A stretch of 64,000 bases of DNA, from NCBI GenBank assembly GCA_001306305.2, contig CP155577.1:2401501-2465500 (forward strand). The letters run 5' to 3'. The translations under genes were made by a program, and so were the position numbers. The notes below the pieces were generated by a model. That model had not been told where the DNA came from. It ran no database searches and worked only from the letters and a program-made list of their open reading frames with translations. Source of the stretch: Citromicrobium bathyomarinum (lineage in GTDB: Bacteria; Pseudomonadota; Alphaproteobacteria; Sphingomonadales; Sphingomonadaceae). Positions 1 through 8,855 of the stretch are shown here, one piece after another. Within the stretch, counting starts at the first letter, position 1, and each line of letters begins with the position of its first letter.

Positions 1-1118
1 GCGATGTGATCGCCCGGCTGGACCGTCAGCGACAGCCCGTCGAGCGTCTTTTCCGCAGCCCCCGGATAGGTGAAGGTGACATTGCGCAACTCCACCCTGC
101 CATCCAGCCGGGCGGGCTGGAGCGCATCGTCCCCACCCGCCTCCGATTTCTGCTCCATCATCTCGTCGATCTGGCGATAGGCCAGCCGCGTGGTCGAGAT
201 GCGCGAAAGCAGCGAGGCGATCTGCGCCAGCGGCTGCATTGCTCGACCGCCGAGGATAGAGCACGCGATCAGCGCGCCCATCGTCATCTTGTCGTCCGCG
301 ATCTGGAACACGCCCACGATGACCACCCCGGCATAGGAGATGGTGTTGGCCGAGGCCGCGACGGTCACCGACATGGTCGAGATCAGGCGCTGGCGCGAGG
401 AATAGTCGCCATGCATCTGGAGCGAGCGCAGCCAGCGTTCGGTCAGCAGGCCGCCTGCGCCAGCGCTCTTGACCATTTCAAGCGAGCCGACCGTCTCGAC
501 CAGCACGGTCTGCTTGTCGAGCGCCTGGCCCAGCGAACGCGCGGCGAGCCGGTCGAGCGCCGGGCTGGTGATCCAGCCGGCCAAAATCACGATCGGGATC
601 AGCACCAGCGGCACGAACACCACCACTCCGCCGATCATCGCGATAATCACCAGCGTCAGCAGGATGAAGGGAATATCGACCAGCGCGGTCATCGTGGCCG
701 AGGCGAAGAAATCGCGCAGCGTTTCCAGCTCGCGCATCACCCCGGTGATCGCACCCGTCGAGCGGCGTTTGCCGTCGAGCCGCATCGTCAGCAGCTTGTC
801 GAACACCTGCGCGCCGACCTTGGCATCGATATCGACGCCCGCGAAATCGATGAAATAGGCGCGCAGCACCCGCAGCACGAAATCGAACACGATCACTATG
901 CCCAGGCCGATCGACAGCGCGAGCAGCGAATTGAACGCGTTGTTGGGCAGCACCCGGTCGTAGACCGTCATGGTGTAGAGCGAGGTGACGATCCCGAACA
1001 GGTTGATCATCGTCGCCGCCAGGCCGACCTTTATGTAGATCGCCTTGTTGGCCAGCATCGGCTCCATCAGCCAGCGCGCAAAACGCGGCTTGGGATCGGG
1101 GATCGCACTGTCGGTCAT
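1..1118 (-). CDS. Type I secretion ABC permease/ATPase, 3' part outside window
   Basis: On the minus strand the reading frame opens with ATG at 1118-1116 and stays open to base 1, about 372 codons. The visible part holds the start (MTDSAIPDPK...), a six-helix permease domain beginning near residue 30 and the beginning of the nucleotide-binding domain (LRNVTFTYPGAAEKTLDGL, then QPGDHIA). It stops just before the expected Walker A motif, which lies outside the window. The family (LapB/LssB/PrtD type) exports RTX adhesins or enzymes through the inner membrane together with a membrane fusion protein and TolC. The start overlaps the stop of the tolC-like gene upstream by 4 nt (ATGA), so the two are translationally coupled. 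Only about 30 residues precede the first helix, so the N-terminal C39-like domain of LapB-type exporters is absent. The substrate is unknown. Confidence 0.85.
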   Translation of the reverse strand, partial: MTDSAIPDPKPRFARWLMEPMLANKAIYIKVGLAATMINLFGIVTSLYTMTVYDRVLPNNAFNSLLALSIGLGIVIVFDFVLRVLRAYFIDFAGVDIDAKVGAQVFDKLLTMRLDGKRRSTGAITGVMRELETLRDFFASATMTALVDIPFILLTLVIIAMIGGVVVFVPLVLIPIVILAGWITSPALDRLAARSLGQALDKQTVLVETVGSLEMVKSAGAGGLLTERWLRSLQMHGDYSSRQRLISTMSVTVAASANTISYAGVVIVGVFQIADDKMTMGALIACSILGGRAMQPLAQIASLLSRISTTRLAYRQIDEMMEQKSEAGGDDALQPARLDGRVELRNVTFTYPGAAEKTLDGLSLTVQPGDHI

Positions 1119-2578
1119 GGTGTGTCCGCGATCATCGCGCTGTCGATACCCAGTGCATCCTGAAGGCTACCGGTCCGGGCGAGAAAAACATAGCGCGCAA
1201 CATCAAGCTCGGTGACGGTCTGCAGATAGCGCGTGGCGACATCGAAATAGTTCGACTCGGCGACCAGTACATCAAGCAATGCTGCGCGCGCCACCTGAAA
1301 CCGCTCGAAAACAGCGCCCTTTGCGCGGCGACTGGACAGGTAGCTCATCCGTACCGCCGCTTCGGCCTTTTCCAGCGCGGCCACGTCGGTCGCGGCAATT
1401 CGCGCATTGCGCAGCGCTTCGTCGCGCAGCCGGTCGAGCCGCGCCTGCGCCCCGGCCTGCCGTGCCTCGGCCTGGTCGGCGCGCTGCTTCTCACCCCCGA
1501 ACAGCCGGAAATTGAGGTTGACGGTGGCGCGGATGTCGTAGTCCCGCGTGCTCTCGATAATGTCGTAGCGTCCCGCATCGACCGACAGCGTGACCTTGGG
1601 CAGGATGTCGGCCCGGGCCGCCTTCGCCTCCCGCTCGGCAGCGCGCAGGCCCGCGCTGGCGGCGCGTACCTGGGGCAATGTGTCGAGCAGCGCGGCGGTC
1701 TGCCCACCCTCTGCGGTGACCGATCCGGCGAGCACGAAGGGCACCGGGGGCCGCCCCAGCCCGGGCGGCGCAGGGGTGCCGACCAGCTCGAAATAGGCAG
1801 CCTCGGCGGCGGCCAGCCCGCGCTCGAAATCAGCCTGCTGCGCCTCGGCCTGCGCGATGTAGCCATCGACCTGCGCCAGATCGACTTCGGAGGACACGCC
1901 TTCGTCGACCCGCTCGACCATCTTGGCGCGCAGGTCGTACAGGCTCGCGATGAAAGCGCTGCCCAGCTGCACCAGCGTGCGCCGGCCATGGACATCGCTC
2001 TGGACAGAAACCGCGCGCAGGGCGGTCTGGTTGGCAGTGTCGTCGATCTGCGCGATGGCGACCTCGATACGCGCATTGGCCGCCTCGATCCGCTGCACCG
2101 TCGCGCCAAAATCGAACAGGAGCTGGCTCGCGCGCAGCGTGGCGTCGGTCCGCTTGGACGGACGCGAACGCTCGAGGAAGTTCTGCGGATCGTTGGAAAA
2201 ATCGCGCGAGATCACGCGGAAGGAACTGACGCCGAGTTCGAGGGTCGGCGTCTCCTGCGTGCGCACCTCGTTGCGGCGCGCCTCCGCCTCGTCCCGCGCA
2301 GCCCGCGCCTCGCCCAGCGAACCGCTGCGCTCGATCGCGGAAAGCACCGCTGCGCGCAGTTCCTCAAGGTCCGATGCTTCGCGGGCAAAGGCAAGCACGG
2401 GATCGTCGGAATCGTCTGCAGCCGGCCCGACGATCGCGTCCTGCGCCGCTGCGGGCAGCGGTATGAACGCCACCAGCGCACAAGTCGCCAGCCACATGGC
2501 CGCGCCCCGCACCCTGCGGCACGTGCGTGGCGAATTGCCGCCCCGCCCTGCCTGGCGCCAGCGCACCCCTCGTCTCAT
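1115..2578 (-). CDS. TolC-family outer-membrane efflux/secretion protein
   Basis: A 487-residue protein with an Arg-rich n-region, a hydrophobic segment (residues 28-44) and an AAAQD cleavage-like site, followed by long alpha-helical, Ala/Arg/Glu-rich repeats typical of TolC. These include two related halves with the VDLAQVDGYIAQAEAQQADFE-type coiled coil (cut here to its key pattern) and late aromatic strands. It forms the trimeric outer-membrane duct for a type I secretion or efflux complex. The ATG at 2578 has a GGGAG ribosome site 6 nt upstream, so I keep this start. ATG at 2497 would give a more conventional signal peptide. The gene overlaps the following ABC transporter gene by 4 nt, which points to a type I secretion pair rather than an RND pump. 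Confidence 0.88.
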   Translation of the reverse strand: MRRGVRWRQAGRGGNSPRTCRRVRGAAMWLATCALVAFIPLPAAAQDAIVGPAADDSDDPVLAFAREASDLEELRAAVLSAIERSGSLGEARAARDEAEARRNEVRTQETPTLELGVSSFRVISRDFSNDPQNFLERSRPSKRTDATLRASQLLFDFGATVQRIEAANARIEVAIAQIDDTANQTALRAVSVQSDVHGRRTLVQLGSAFIASLYDLRAKMVERVDEGVSSEVDLAQVDGYIAQAEAQQADFERGLAAAEAAYFELVGTPAPPGLGRPPVPFVLAGSVTAEGGQTAALLDTLPQVRAASAGLRAAEREAKAARADILPKVTLSVDAGRYDIIESTRDYDIRATVNLNFRLFGGEKQRADQAEARQAGAQARLDRLRDEALRNARIAATDVAALEKAEAAVRMSYLSSRRAKGAVFERFQVARAALLDVLVAESNYFDVATRYLQTVTELDVARYVFLARTGSLQDALGIDSAMIADTP

Positions 2579-2753
2579 TAACCGCTCCCGTCCGATGGAG
2601 GCCCTTGATTCAATGGCATCCGTCGAGTGCGGACGAATACAGCACCCTACAGACCGGTAAACCCCCGGTGAGCCTACTTAGGTGAAGTGAGACCACCCCT
2701 GTGTGCGTTTGTGCGCACCGGTGAAGACGCACCTGACAGGCTAGCGATGCAGG

Positions 2754-3032
2754 TCAGAGCGCGCGCATCAGTCGCAGGAGCTTGGAAACCGGGCGCGGCA
2801 CGCCGACCCGCCCGTCGAGCCACAGGCTGATCGTCGAACGGTCGACCCCGATCGTGGCGGCCAGCGCCGATTGCGTGGTGCATCCCAACGCCTCCATCGT
2901 CTCGCGCAGTTCCTCCGGATGCATCGACACGAGCATGGCGTCGCGTCCGCCCGTTAACTTCGCACCCGCAGCGATTTGTGCACTGCAATCGGGTCGTGTG
3001 AACATTTCACGCGGGTTTGGCGCTGCACTCAT
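2754..3032 (-). CDS. Small helix-turn-helix protein (XRE-like)
   Basis: A 92-residue protein. The C-terminal half contains a clear helix-turn-helix: LRETMEALGCTTQSALA followed by ATIGVDRSTISLWLDGR, then a short tail PRPVSKLLRLMRAL. This resembles small DNA-binding XRE/Cro-type proteins. I chose ATG at 3032 because AAGGGG lies 9 nt upstream; in-frame alternatives at 3086 and 3104 lack this. It is transcribed toward tolC but separated by 175 bp, and away from glnK, with which it shares an upstream region. Its target is unknown; a role in nitrogen control would be guesswork. Confidence 0.6.
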   Translation of the reverse strand: MSAAPNPREMFTRPDCSAQIAAGAKLTGGRDAMLVSMHPEELRETMEALGCTTQSALAATIGVDRSTISLWLDGRVGVPRPVSKLLRLMRAL

Positions 3033-3164
3033 GCTCGATTTCCCCTTTTGTATCAGCCTTCTCGGCGCATTTACTCGACCGCTCATGAGCGATTGACGAT
3101 CCACGCCCTGTTGTGCGATGCACCATAAATGACAAAGGAGTTACGTTTCAAGCAAGCTTTTTAG

Positions 3165-3545
<381 letters not shown>

Positions 3546-3556
3546 GGGGGCCAGAC

Positions 3557-4912
3557 ATGATGGATAAGATAAAGTACTTTGCTGCAGCGGGGCTTACCGC
3601 GCTCGCTGCCTCTCCCGTCTTCGCGCTCGAAGCACCGGCACCGACCGGACCTGCGATGGCCGCGGCCGAGGCTGCCACGACCATCGCCAAGGGCGATACC
3701 GCATTCATGATCATCGCCACCGTGCTGGTGATGCTCATGATCGTGCCCGGCCTTGCGCTGTTCTACGGCGGGCTTGCCCGGACCAAGAACATGGCCTCGG
3801 TCCTCACCCAAGTGCTCGGCGTCGCATGCCTCGCGATGATTATCTGGGTCACCTACGGCTATTCGATGGCGTTCGGTGACACCGGCAACGCCTTCATCGC
3901 CGATTTCGGCAAGGTCTTCCTGAAGGGCGTTACGGCTGATTCGGGCGCGGCGACCTTCAGCGACGGCGTCGAGATTCCCGAATATATCTTCATCGCCTTC
4001 CAGATGACCTTCGCCGCGATCACCGCGGGGCTGGTCGTGGGCGGCACGATGGAGCGGGCCAAGTTCTCGACCATGATGGTGTTCACCGCCATCTGGCTGA
4101 CGATCGTGTACTTCCCGATCGCGCATATGGTGTGGGCGACCGGCGGCCTGATCTTCGACTGGGGCGCACTCGACTTCGCAGGCGGCACCGTCGTCCACAT
4201 CAACGCGGGCGTTTCCGCGCTGGTCGGCTGCCTGATCCTGGGCAAGCGTATCGGTTATCCGAAAGAGCCGATGCCGCCGCACTCGCTGACCATGACGCTG
4301 ATCGGCACCGGCCTGCTGTGGGTGGGCTGGTTCGGCTTCAACGGCGGTTCGGAGCTGGAAGCCGACGGGGTTGCCTCGCTCGCAGTGCTCAACACCTTTG
4401 TGGCAACCGCTTCGGGCGTGCTGTTCTGGATGCTGGGCGAGAAGGTGACCGGGCACAAGGGTTCGCTGCTGGGTGGCTGCTCGGGCGCCATTGCGGGGCT
4501 GGTCGCAGTCACTCCGGCGGCGGGCAACAGCGGGCCGTTCGGGGCGATCCTGATCGGTGCGGCTGCCGCGCTGGTGTGCTTCTGGTTCGTGACCATGCTG
4601 AAGCCCAAGCTGGGGCTGGACGATACTGCCGACGTCTTCGGCATCCACGGGATCGGCGGCATCGTCGGCTCGCTCGGCACCGCCTTCACCATGATGCCCG
4701 CGATCGGCGGACCGGGTGATGCGGACTACAACGCGATCGCGCAGCTGATCATCCAGGCCAAGGCCGTGGGTGTGGCGATCGTGTGGGCCGCCGTCGGTGC
4801 AGCAATCGCGTGGTTCATCGCCAAGCTGGTGACCGGCGGGCGCGTCTCCGAAGAGAAGGAACGCGACGGCCTCGACCTCAGCGAACACGGCGAACGCGCC
4901 TATAATTACTGA
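3557..4912 (+). CDS. amtB: Ammonium transporter AmtB
   Basis: A 451-residue Amt/MEP/Rh channel. It begins with a signal-peptide-like segment (FAAAGLTALAASPVFA) as in E. coli AmtB, then eleven membrane helices. Diagnostic elements: MLIMIVPGLALFYGGLAR-like first helix, the DFAGGTVVHINAGVSALVG segment with the first pore His, and the VFGIHGIGGIVGSLGTAF segment with the second pore His. It conducts ammonia/ammonium across the inner membrane for assimilation and is gated by GlnK, encoded immediately upstream. Start ATG 3557 has a GAGGGGG site; a TTG at 3542 overlapping the glnK stop is less likely. Confidence 0.97.
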   Translation: MMDKIKYFAAAGLTALAASPVFALEAPAPTGPAMAAAEAATTIAKGDTAFMIIATVLVMLMIVPGLALFYGGLARTKNMASVLTQVLGVACLAMIIWVTYGYSMAFGDTGNAFIADFGKVFLKGVTADSGAATFSDGVEIPEYIFIAFQMTFAAITAGLVVGGTMERAKFSTMMVFTAIWLTIVYFPIAHMVWATGGLIFDWGALDFAGGTVVHINAGVSALVGCLILGKRIGYPKEPMPPHSLTMTLIGTGLLWVGWFGFNGGSELEADGVASLAVLNTFVATASGVLFWMLGEKVTGHKGSLLGGCSGAIAGLVAVTPAAGNSGPFGAILIGAAAALVCFWFVTMLKPKLGLDDTADVFGIHGIGGIVGSLGTAFTMMPAIGGPGDADYNAIAQLIIQAKAVGVAIVWAAVGAAIAWFIAKLVTGGRVSEEKERDGLDLSEHGERAYNY

Positions 4913-5017
4913 GAGTGACTTAGGACCGGAGGGGTCCGTGATCCCGGCAAACCAGATCGGGACGCGGCCCCCACCGGATGAGGGGGGAGAGGGCGATTGT
5001 TCAAGGAGAAAAAGAAA

Positions 5018-5752
5018 ATGCGTTTTTCCAGAATTGCCCCGGTGGCGCTGCTCGCCACCACGATGTTCGCCAGTCCTGCGCTGGCGCAGGACGACGAGGC
5101 AGAAGCCGAGGAAAGCGGCCCGATCGAAATCAGCGCCAACGTCGCGCTGACCACCGACTACCGGTTCCGCGGCGTTTCCTTCAGCGGTGAAGACATCGCG
5201 ATCCAGGGCGGTTTCGACGTCGCCCACGAGAGCGGTTTCTACGTCGGCGCATGGGCTTCCTCGCTCGAGGATAGCGCGCTGTACGGCAACTCGGAGCTGG
5301 ACATCTATGCCGGGTGGTCGGGCGATGTCGCCACCGGGCTGAGCATCGATGCCGGTGTGCTCTACTACATCTATCCCAACGGCAACGACCTTGTCGGCGA
5401 CAGCGACTACTTCGAACCCTATGCCTCGATCACTGCGGCGCTGGGTCCGGTCGAAGCAACCGTCGGCGCGGCCTACGCGCCCGAACAGGGCAGCGCACTG
5501 ACCGACGACAATATCTACGTCTACGGCGATCTGGGCGCGGGCATTCCTGATACCCCGATCAGCCTCTCGGCGCATCTGGGCTACTCGGACGGCAGCCTGG
5601 ACTATGGATCGGGCGGCTATCTCGACTGGTCGCTGGGGGCGAGCGTGTCTTACGACATCCTCACCTTCGGGGTTGCCTATGTCGACACGGACCTGCCCGA
5701 CATTGCGGGCCAGGATGGGGCCGTGGTGTTCACTCTGGCCGCGGCGTTCTGA
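5018..5752 (+). CDS. TorF-family putative outer-membrane porin
   Basis: A 244-residue protein with a clear signal peptide (MRFSRIAPVALLATTMFA then SPALAQ) and a mature domain of alternating beta strands beginning ISANVALTTDYRFRGVSFS, the hallmark of the TorF/Gcw_chp family of predicted porins. It ends with aromatic strands (VVFTLAAAF), as expected for a beta-barrel with a C-terminal Phe. ATG 5018 is chosen because AAGGAGAA lies 7 nt upstream. It sits 105 bp downstream of amtB in the same direction; such porins often accompany amtB in sphingomonads, so a role in nitrogen-compound passage is possible but unproven. A strong hairpin follows the gene. Confidence 0.85.
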   Translation: MRFSRIAPVALLATTMFASPALAQDDEAEAEESGPIEISANVALTTDYRFRGVSFSGEDIAIQGGFDVAHESGFYVGAWASSLEDSALYGNSELDIYAGWSGDVATGLSIDAGVLYYIYPNGNDLVGDSDYFEPYASITAALGPVEATVGAAYAPEQGSALTDDNIYVYGDLGAGIPDTPISLSAHLGYSDGSLDYGSGGYLDWSLGASVSYDILTFGVAYVDTDLPDIAGQDGAVVFTLAAAF

Positions 5753-5784
5753 TCGGTTCGATCTGAATACACAGACCACTTTGC

Positions 5785-5816
5785 AGGGGGCGTGTGCGGG
5801 ACCGTGCGCGCCCCCT
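5785..5816. terminator. Bidirectional hairpin terminator candidate
   Basis: AGGGGGCG (5785-5792) pairs perfectly with CGCCCCCT (5809-5816) across a 16-nt loop. It lies between the convergent porin gene (+) and acyl-CoA dehydrogenase gene (-). Only a short pyrimidine run follows, so this is structural evidence, not proof. Confidence 0.6.
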
Positions 5817-5850
5817 CTTCTATGAGACGAAGGCAGCGCGGCCCGCACAT

Positions 5851-7494
5851 TCAGGGCTGGCCGACCAGCAGCCCCCGCCCAATCACCTGCGCCTGAATTT
5901 CCGCCGCGCCTTCGAAGATATTGAGAATCCGCGCATCGCACAGCACCCGGCTGATCGGGTATTCCAGCGCATAGCCATTCCCGCCGTGGATCTGCACGCC
6001 GTTATCGGCAGCGCTCCACGCAACCCTCGCGGCGAGCAGCTTGGCCTGCCCCGCTTCGATATCGCAGCGCTTGCCCGCATCCTTGTGGCGCGCGGCGGAA
6101 TAGGTCAGCTCTCGCGCCATCACCAGTTCCGCGACCATCATTGCCAGCTTGTCCGCCACGCGCGGAAAGGCGATCAGCGGCTTGCCGAACTGCCTGCGCT
6201 CCAGCGCGTAACCCAGCGCGAGATCGAAGGCGTTCCACCCCACCCCCACGGCGCGCGCCGCGGTCTGGATCCGGGCGCTTTCGAAGGTCCGCATCAGCTG
6301 CTTGAAACCACGCCCCTGCGCACCGCCGAGCAGACCGTCCGCAGCGACCGCGAACCCGTCGAACCCCAGCGCATATTCCTTCATCCCGCGATAGCCGAGC
6401 ACCTCGATCTCGCTGCCCGAGAGCCCTTCGTCGGGGAACGGATCGTCCTCGGTCCCGCGCGTCTTGTGCGCGAGCAGCATCGAGAGGCCGCCATAGCCGG
6501 GTGTGTCGGGATCGGTCCGGCACAGCACGGTCATCAGATCGGCGCGCGCGGCGTGGGTGATCCAAGTCTTCGCGCCAGTGATCTGCCAGCTTCCGTCATT
6601 CTGCATGCGTGCGCGCGTCGCAACCGATGCCAGGTCGGAGCCGGTATCCGGCTCCGTGAAAACAGCGGTGGGCAGGATCGATCCATCGGCGAGCCTGGGC
6701 AACAGCGCGGCCTTCTGCTCCGGCGTGCCGTTCTCTCCGATCAACTCGCCCGCGATTTCCGACCGGGTGCCGAGCGAGCCTGCGCATATCCACCCGCGCG
6801 ACAGCTCTTCGGAGACGAGACACATCGCGGTTTTCCCAAGCCCGAGGCCGCCATATTCCTCCGCGATGCACACGCCGAAGACGCCCAGATCGGCCATCTG
6901 CTGAACCACCTCGATCGGGATCAGCTCATCCGCCAGATGCCATTGATGCGCGTGCGGCGCGATCCGCTCCGACGTGAAGGTGCGGAACTGGGCGCGGATC
7001 ATGTCGAGCGTTTCGTCGCCGAAAGCCTCATCGGGCAACGCGCCCTCGGCGAGCAGCGCAGCCAGCTCGGCGCGAGTGTCAGCTGTGTTGCCGTGGGTCA
7101 GGAAATGCATGACCGCCGGTTCGGCGCGCATTGCGTCGGCAGCGGTGCCCGCGTCCATATCGACCGGGCGCACGAACTCGCCCTGCCCCATCGGCAGGGC
7201 AGACGTCAGCTGGTGCAGATATTCGCCAAAGCCGATCCGCAGCGTCAGTTCCTCGATCGCACCGAAACGCCCAGCGCGCCGGGCCCGCGCGGCCCAGTCG
7301 GCAAGCGCCTCCAATGCAGCGAGCGTGGTTGCAGCCCATGCCAGACCGTGCACCCGGCGCTGCTCGCGCTCAACCAGCGATGGGTCGGGCGAGCCATCCG
7401 GCGCGACGATCCCGGCGGTCGCAGCGCGCGCCGCTTCGATATAGCGCTGGCCTGCCGCACACGCCTCTCGCGAAAGGTCGATAATGTCGCTCAC
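5851..7494 (-). CDS. mcd: (2S)-methylsuccinyl-CoA dehydrogenase-type acyl-CoA dehydrogenase
   Basis: A 547-residue FAD-dependent acyl-CoA dehydrogenase. The last ~390 residues form the normal dehydrogenase fold (FTEPDTGSDLASVATRA, TGAKTWITHA, ERRQFGKPL, QIHGGNGYALEYPISR, NIFEGAAEIQAQVIGR). A ~150-residue helical N-terminal extension contains LRIGFGEYLHQL and MGQGEFVRP. As I recall, this length and extension are typical of Mcd, which oxidises methylsuccinyl-CoA to mesaconyl-CoA in the ethylmalonyl-CoA pathway, passing electrons to ETF. It starts with GTG at 7494, overlapping the stop of the upstream CoA-transferase by 4 nt, so they are coupled. A generic branched-chain acyl-CoA dehydrogenase is the alternative. 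Confidence 0.75.
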   Translation of the reverse strand: MSDIIDLSREACAAGQRYIEAARAATAGIVAPDGSPDPSLVEREQRRVHGLAWAATTLAALEALADWAARARRAGRFGAIEELTLRIGFGEYLHQLTSALPMGQGEFVRPVDMDAGTAADAMRAEPAVMHFLTHGNTADTRAELAALLAEGALPDEAFGDETLDMIRAQFRTFTSERIAPHAHQWHLADELIPIEVVQQMADLGVFGVCIAEEYGGLGLGKTAMCLVSEELSRGWICAGSLGTRSEIAGELIGENGTPEQKAALLPRLADGSILPTAVFTEPDTGSDLASVATRARMQNDGSWQITGAKTWITHAARADLMTVLCRTDPDTPGYGGLSMLLAHKTRGTEDDPFPDEGLSGSEIEVLGYRGMKEYALGFDGFAVAADGLLGGAQGRGFKQLMRTFESARIQTAARAVGVGWNAFDLALGYALERRQFGKPLIAFPRVADKLAMMVAELVMARELTYSAARHKDAGKRCDIEAGQAKLLAARVAWSAADNGVQIHGGNGYALEYPISRVLCDARILNIFEGAAEIQAQVIGRGLLVGQP

Positions 7495-8693
7495 CCGACG
7501 ATCCCCCGATCATGCAGCCGCGCAATCTCGCCGCTACCAAGGCCGAGATGCTCGGCAAGAACCTGGTCGGTGTCGGCACCGATCGTGGGCGCGGGCCTCG
7601 CAGGCTCGGGCGGTACACCGGGATCATGCGCCGCCGCACCTGGCGTCGGATAGGCTGCGCCACCGGCATGCTCGACCGTCGAGAAAGCAGGATTGTCCGC
7701 CACCAGCCGTGCATCCTGCGTTACCGCCTCGTGCAGGCTGCGGTAGCGCGACCAGGTGACCCCGGCGCGATCGAACCGCGCCTCCAGTTCGGACGAAGCG
7801 AACCGCGCACATCCTTGCTCTACGATGGGATCGAGCCTGTCCCGATGGGTAAATCGCGCACCTTCATCCGCAGTGAAGTCGACGCCGAGGGCGTGCTCCA
7901 GCTGCGCGATATCCTCGGCGATCTCAAGCGCATCGACCATCCCGCGCCACTGTTTCGGTGTAATTGCCACCAGCATGAAACGCGCGCCGTCGCTGGCGGA
8001 GAAATCGCGGCCGAAGGCACCGAACAGGTTGTTGCCCGTCTTCTCGCGATCATGCCCGGAAAGCATCACTTCGGCCACATTGCCCAGATGCGCGAGGCTG
8101 GTCGCGGCGATATCCGACAGCGCGACGCGCACTTCCCGACCCTGGCCGCTCGCCCGCCGCTCCCGCTCGGCGGCGAGCAGTGCGAAGGCGGCGTAGGCTC
8201 CGGCGAGAAGATCCCACGCAGGCAGGACGTGGTTGACCGGTCGGTCGTCGTCCGGATGGCCTGTCATCAGCGGCAGGCCGACGGCGGCATTGACCGTGTA
8301 GTCCACCGCAGGCGAGCCATCGGGCCAGCCCATCACGCGCAGGGTGATCTGGTCCGCGCGCAATGCCTGCAGCGCCTCGTGTGCGAAGAAGCCGTCGACC
8401 GGGAAATTGGTCACGAACAGGCCCTCCCCTCCCGTGGCAATTCGCTGGGCAAGCTCGCGCCCCTCTGAGCTACGATAGTCGAGCGCGATCGACAGCTTGC
8501 CCTTGTTGAGACCCTGCCAATAGAGACTCTCCCCCTGAGGGCCGAGCGGCCAGCGGCGCGCGTCGGGCCCTCCGCCGATCTGGTCGATACGAATAACCCG
8601 CGCGCCCATCTGCGCGAGGTAAAGCGCACATGACGGGCCGGCGACGAAGGCCGCACCCTCGACCACGGTCATTCCGGCGAGCAGAGACATCAT
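7491..8693 (-). CDS. Class III (CaiB/BaiF) CoA-transferase, possibly mesaconyl-CoA related
   Basis: A 400-residue family III CoA-transferase. The N-terminus (LLAGMTVVEGAAFVAGPSCAL, LAQMGARVIRIDQ) and ALDYRSSEGRELAQRI are diagnostic; the catalytic Asp is probably in VALSDIAATSLAHLGN. These enzymes move CoA between acids, or within a dicarboxylate, in the cytosol. It is translationally coupled (GTGA) to the Mcd-type dehydrogenase, whose product would be mesaconyl-C1-CoA. A mesaconyl-CoA C1:C4 CoA-transferase (Mct of the 3-hydroxypropionate bicycle) is therefore an attractive but unproven identity. The start is one of two adjacent ATGs (8693 or 8690). It is divergent from puhA and shares its regulatory region. 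Confidence 0.7.
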   Translation of the reverse strand: MMSLLAGMTVVEGAAFVAGPSCALYLAQMGARVIRIDQIGGGPDARRWPLGPQGESLYWQGLNKGKLSIALDYRSSEGRELAQRIATGGEGLFVTNFPVDGFFAHEALQALRADQITLRVMGWPDGSPAVDYTVNAAVGLPLMTGHPDDDRPVNHVLPAWDLLAGAYAAFALLAAERERRASGQGREVRVALSDIAATSLAHLGNVAEVMLSGHDREKTGNNLFGAFGRDFSASDGARFMLVAITPKQWRGMVDALEIAEDIAQLEHALGVDFTADEGARFTHRDRLDPIVEQGCARFASSELEARFDRAGVTWSRYRSLHEAVTQDARLVADNPAFSTVEHAGGAAYPTPGAAAHDPGVPPEPARPAPTIGADTDQVLAEHLGLGSGEIARLHDRGIVG

Positions 8694-8782
8694 ACCCCGG
8701 CCCTATCGCGATCTGCGTGCGCCCGCCAGACCCGCATGTGGCGCGCACCACGAAATTGGAATGGCAGCCGGAATTCGCCGGA

Positions 8783-8826
8783 TGACCCTCCATCCTGACA
8801 CTTTGCTATGTCCGTTTATATTTACA
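8783..8826. promoter_or_regulatory. Paired PpsR/CrtJ-type boxes upstream of puhA
   Basis: Two TGT-N12-ACA palindromes: TGA-N12-ACA at 8783-8800 (one mismatch) and a perfect TGT-N12-ACA at 8809-8826, separated by exactly 8 bp. This is the arrangement known for CrtJ/PpsR, the redox-responsive repressor of purple-bacterial photosynthesis genes. It lies 30 bp before the puhA start and between puhA and the divergent CoA-transferase/mcd operon, so it could affect both. Confidence 0.7.
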
Positions 8827-8855
8827 CCCGAGTAGGGGTAGAGTATATCCGAGGC

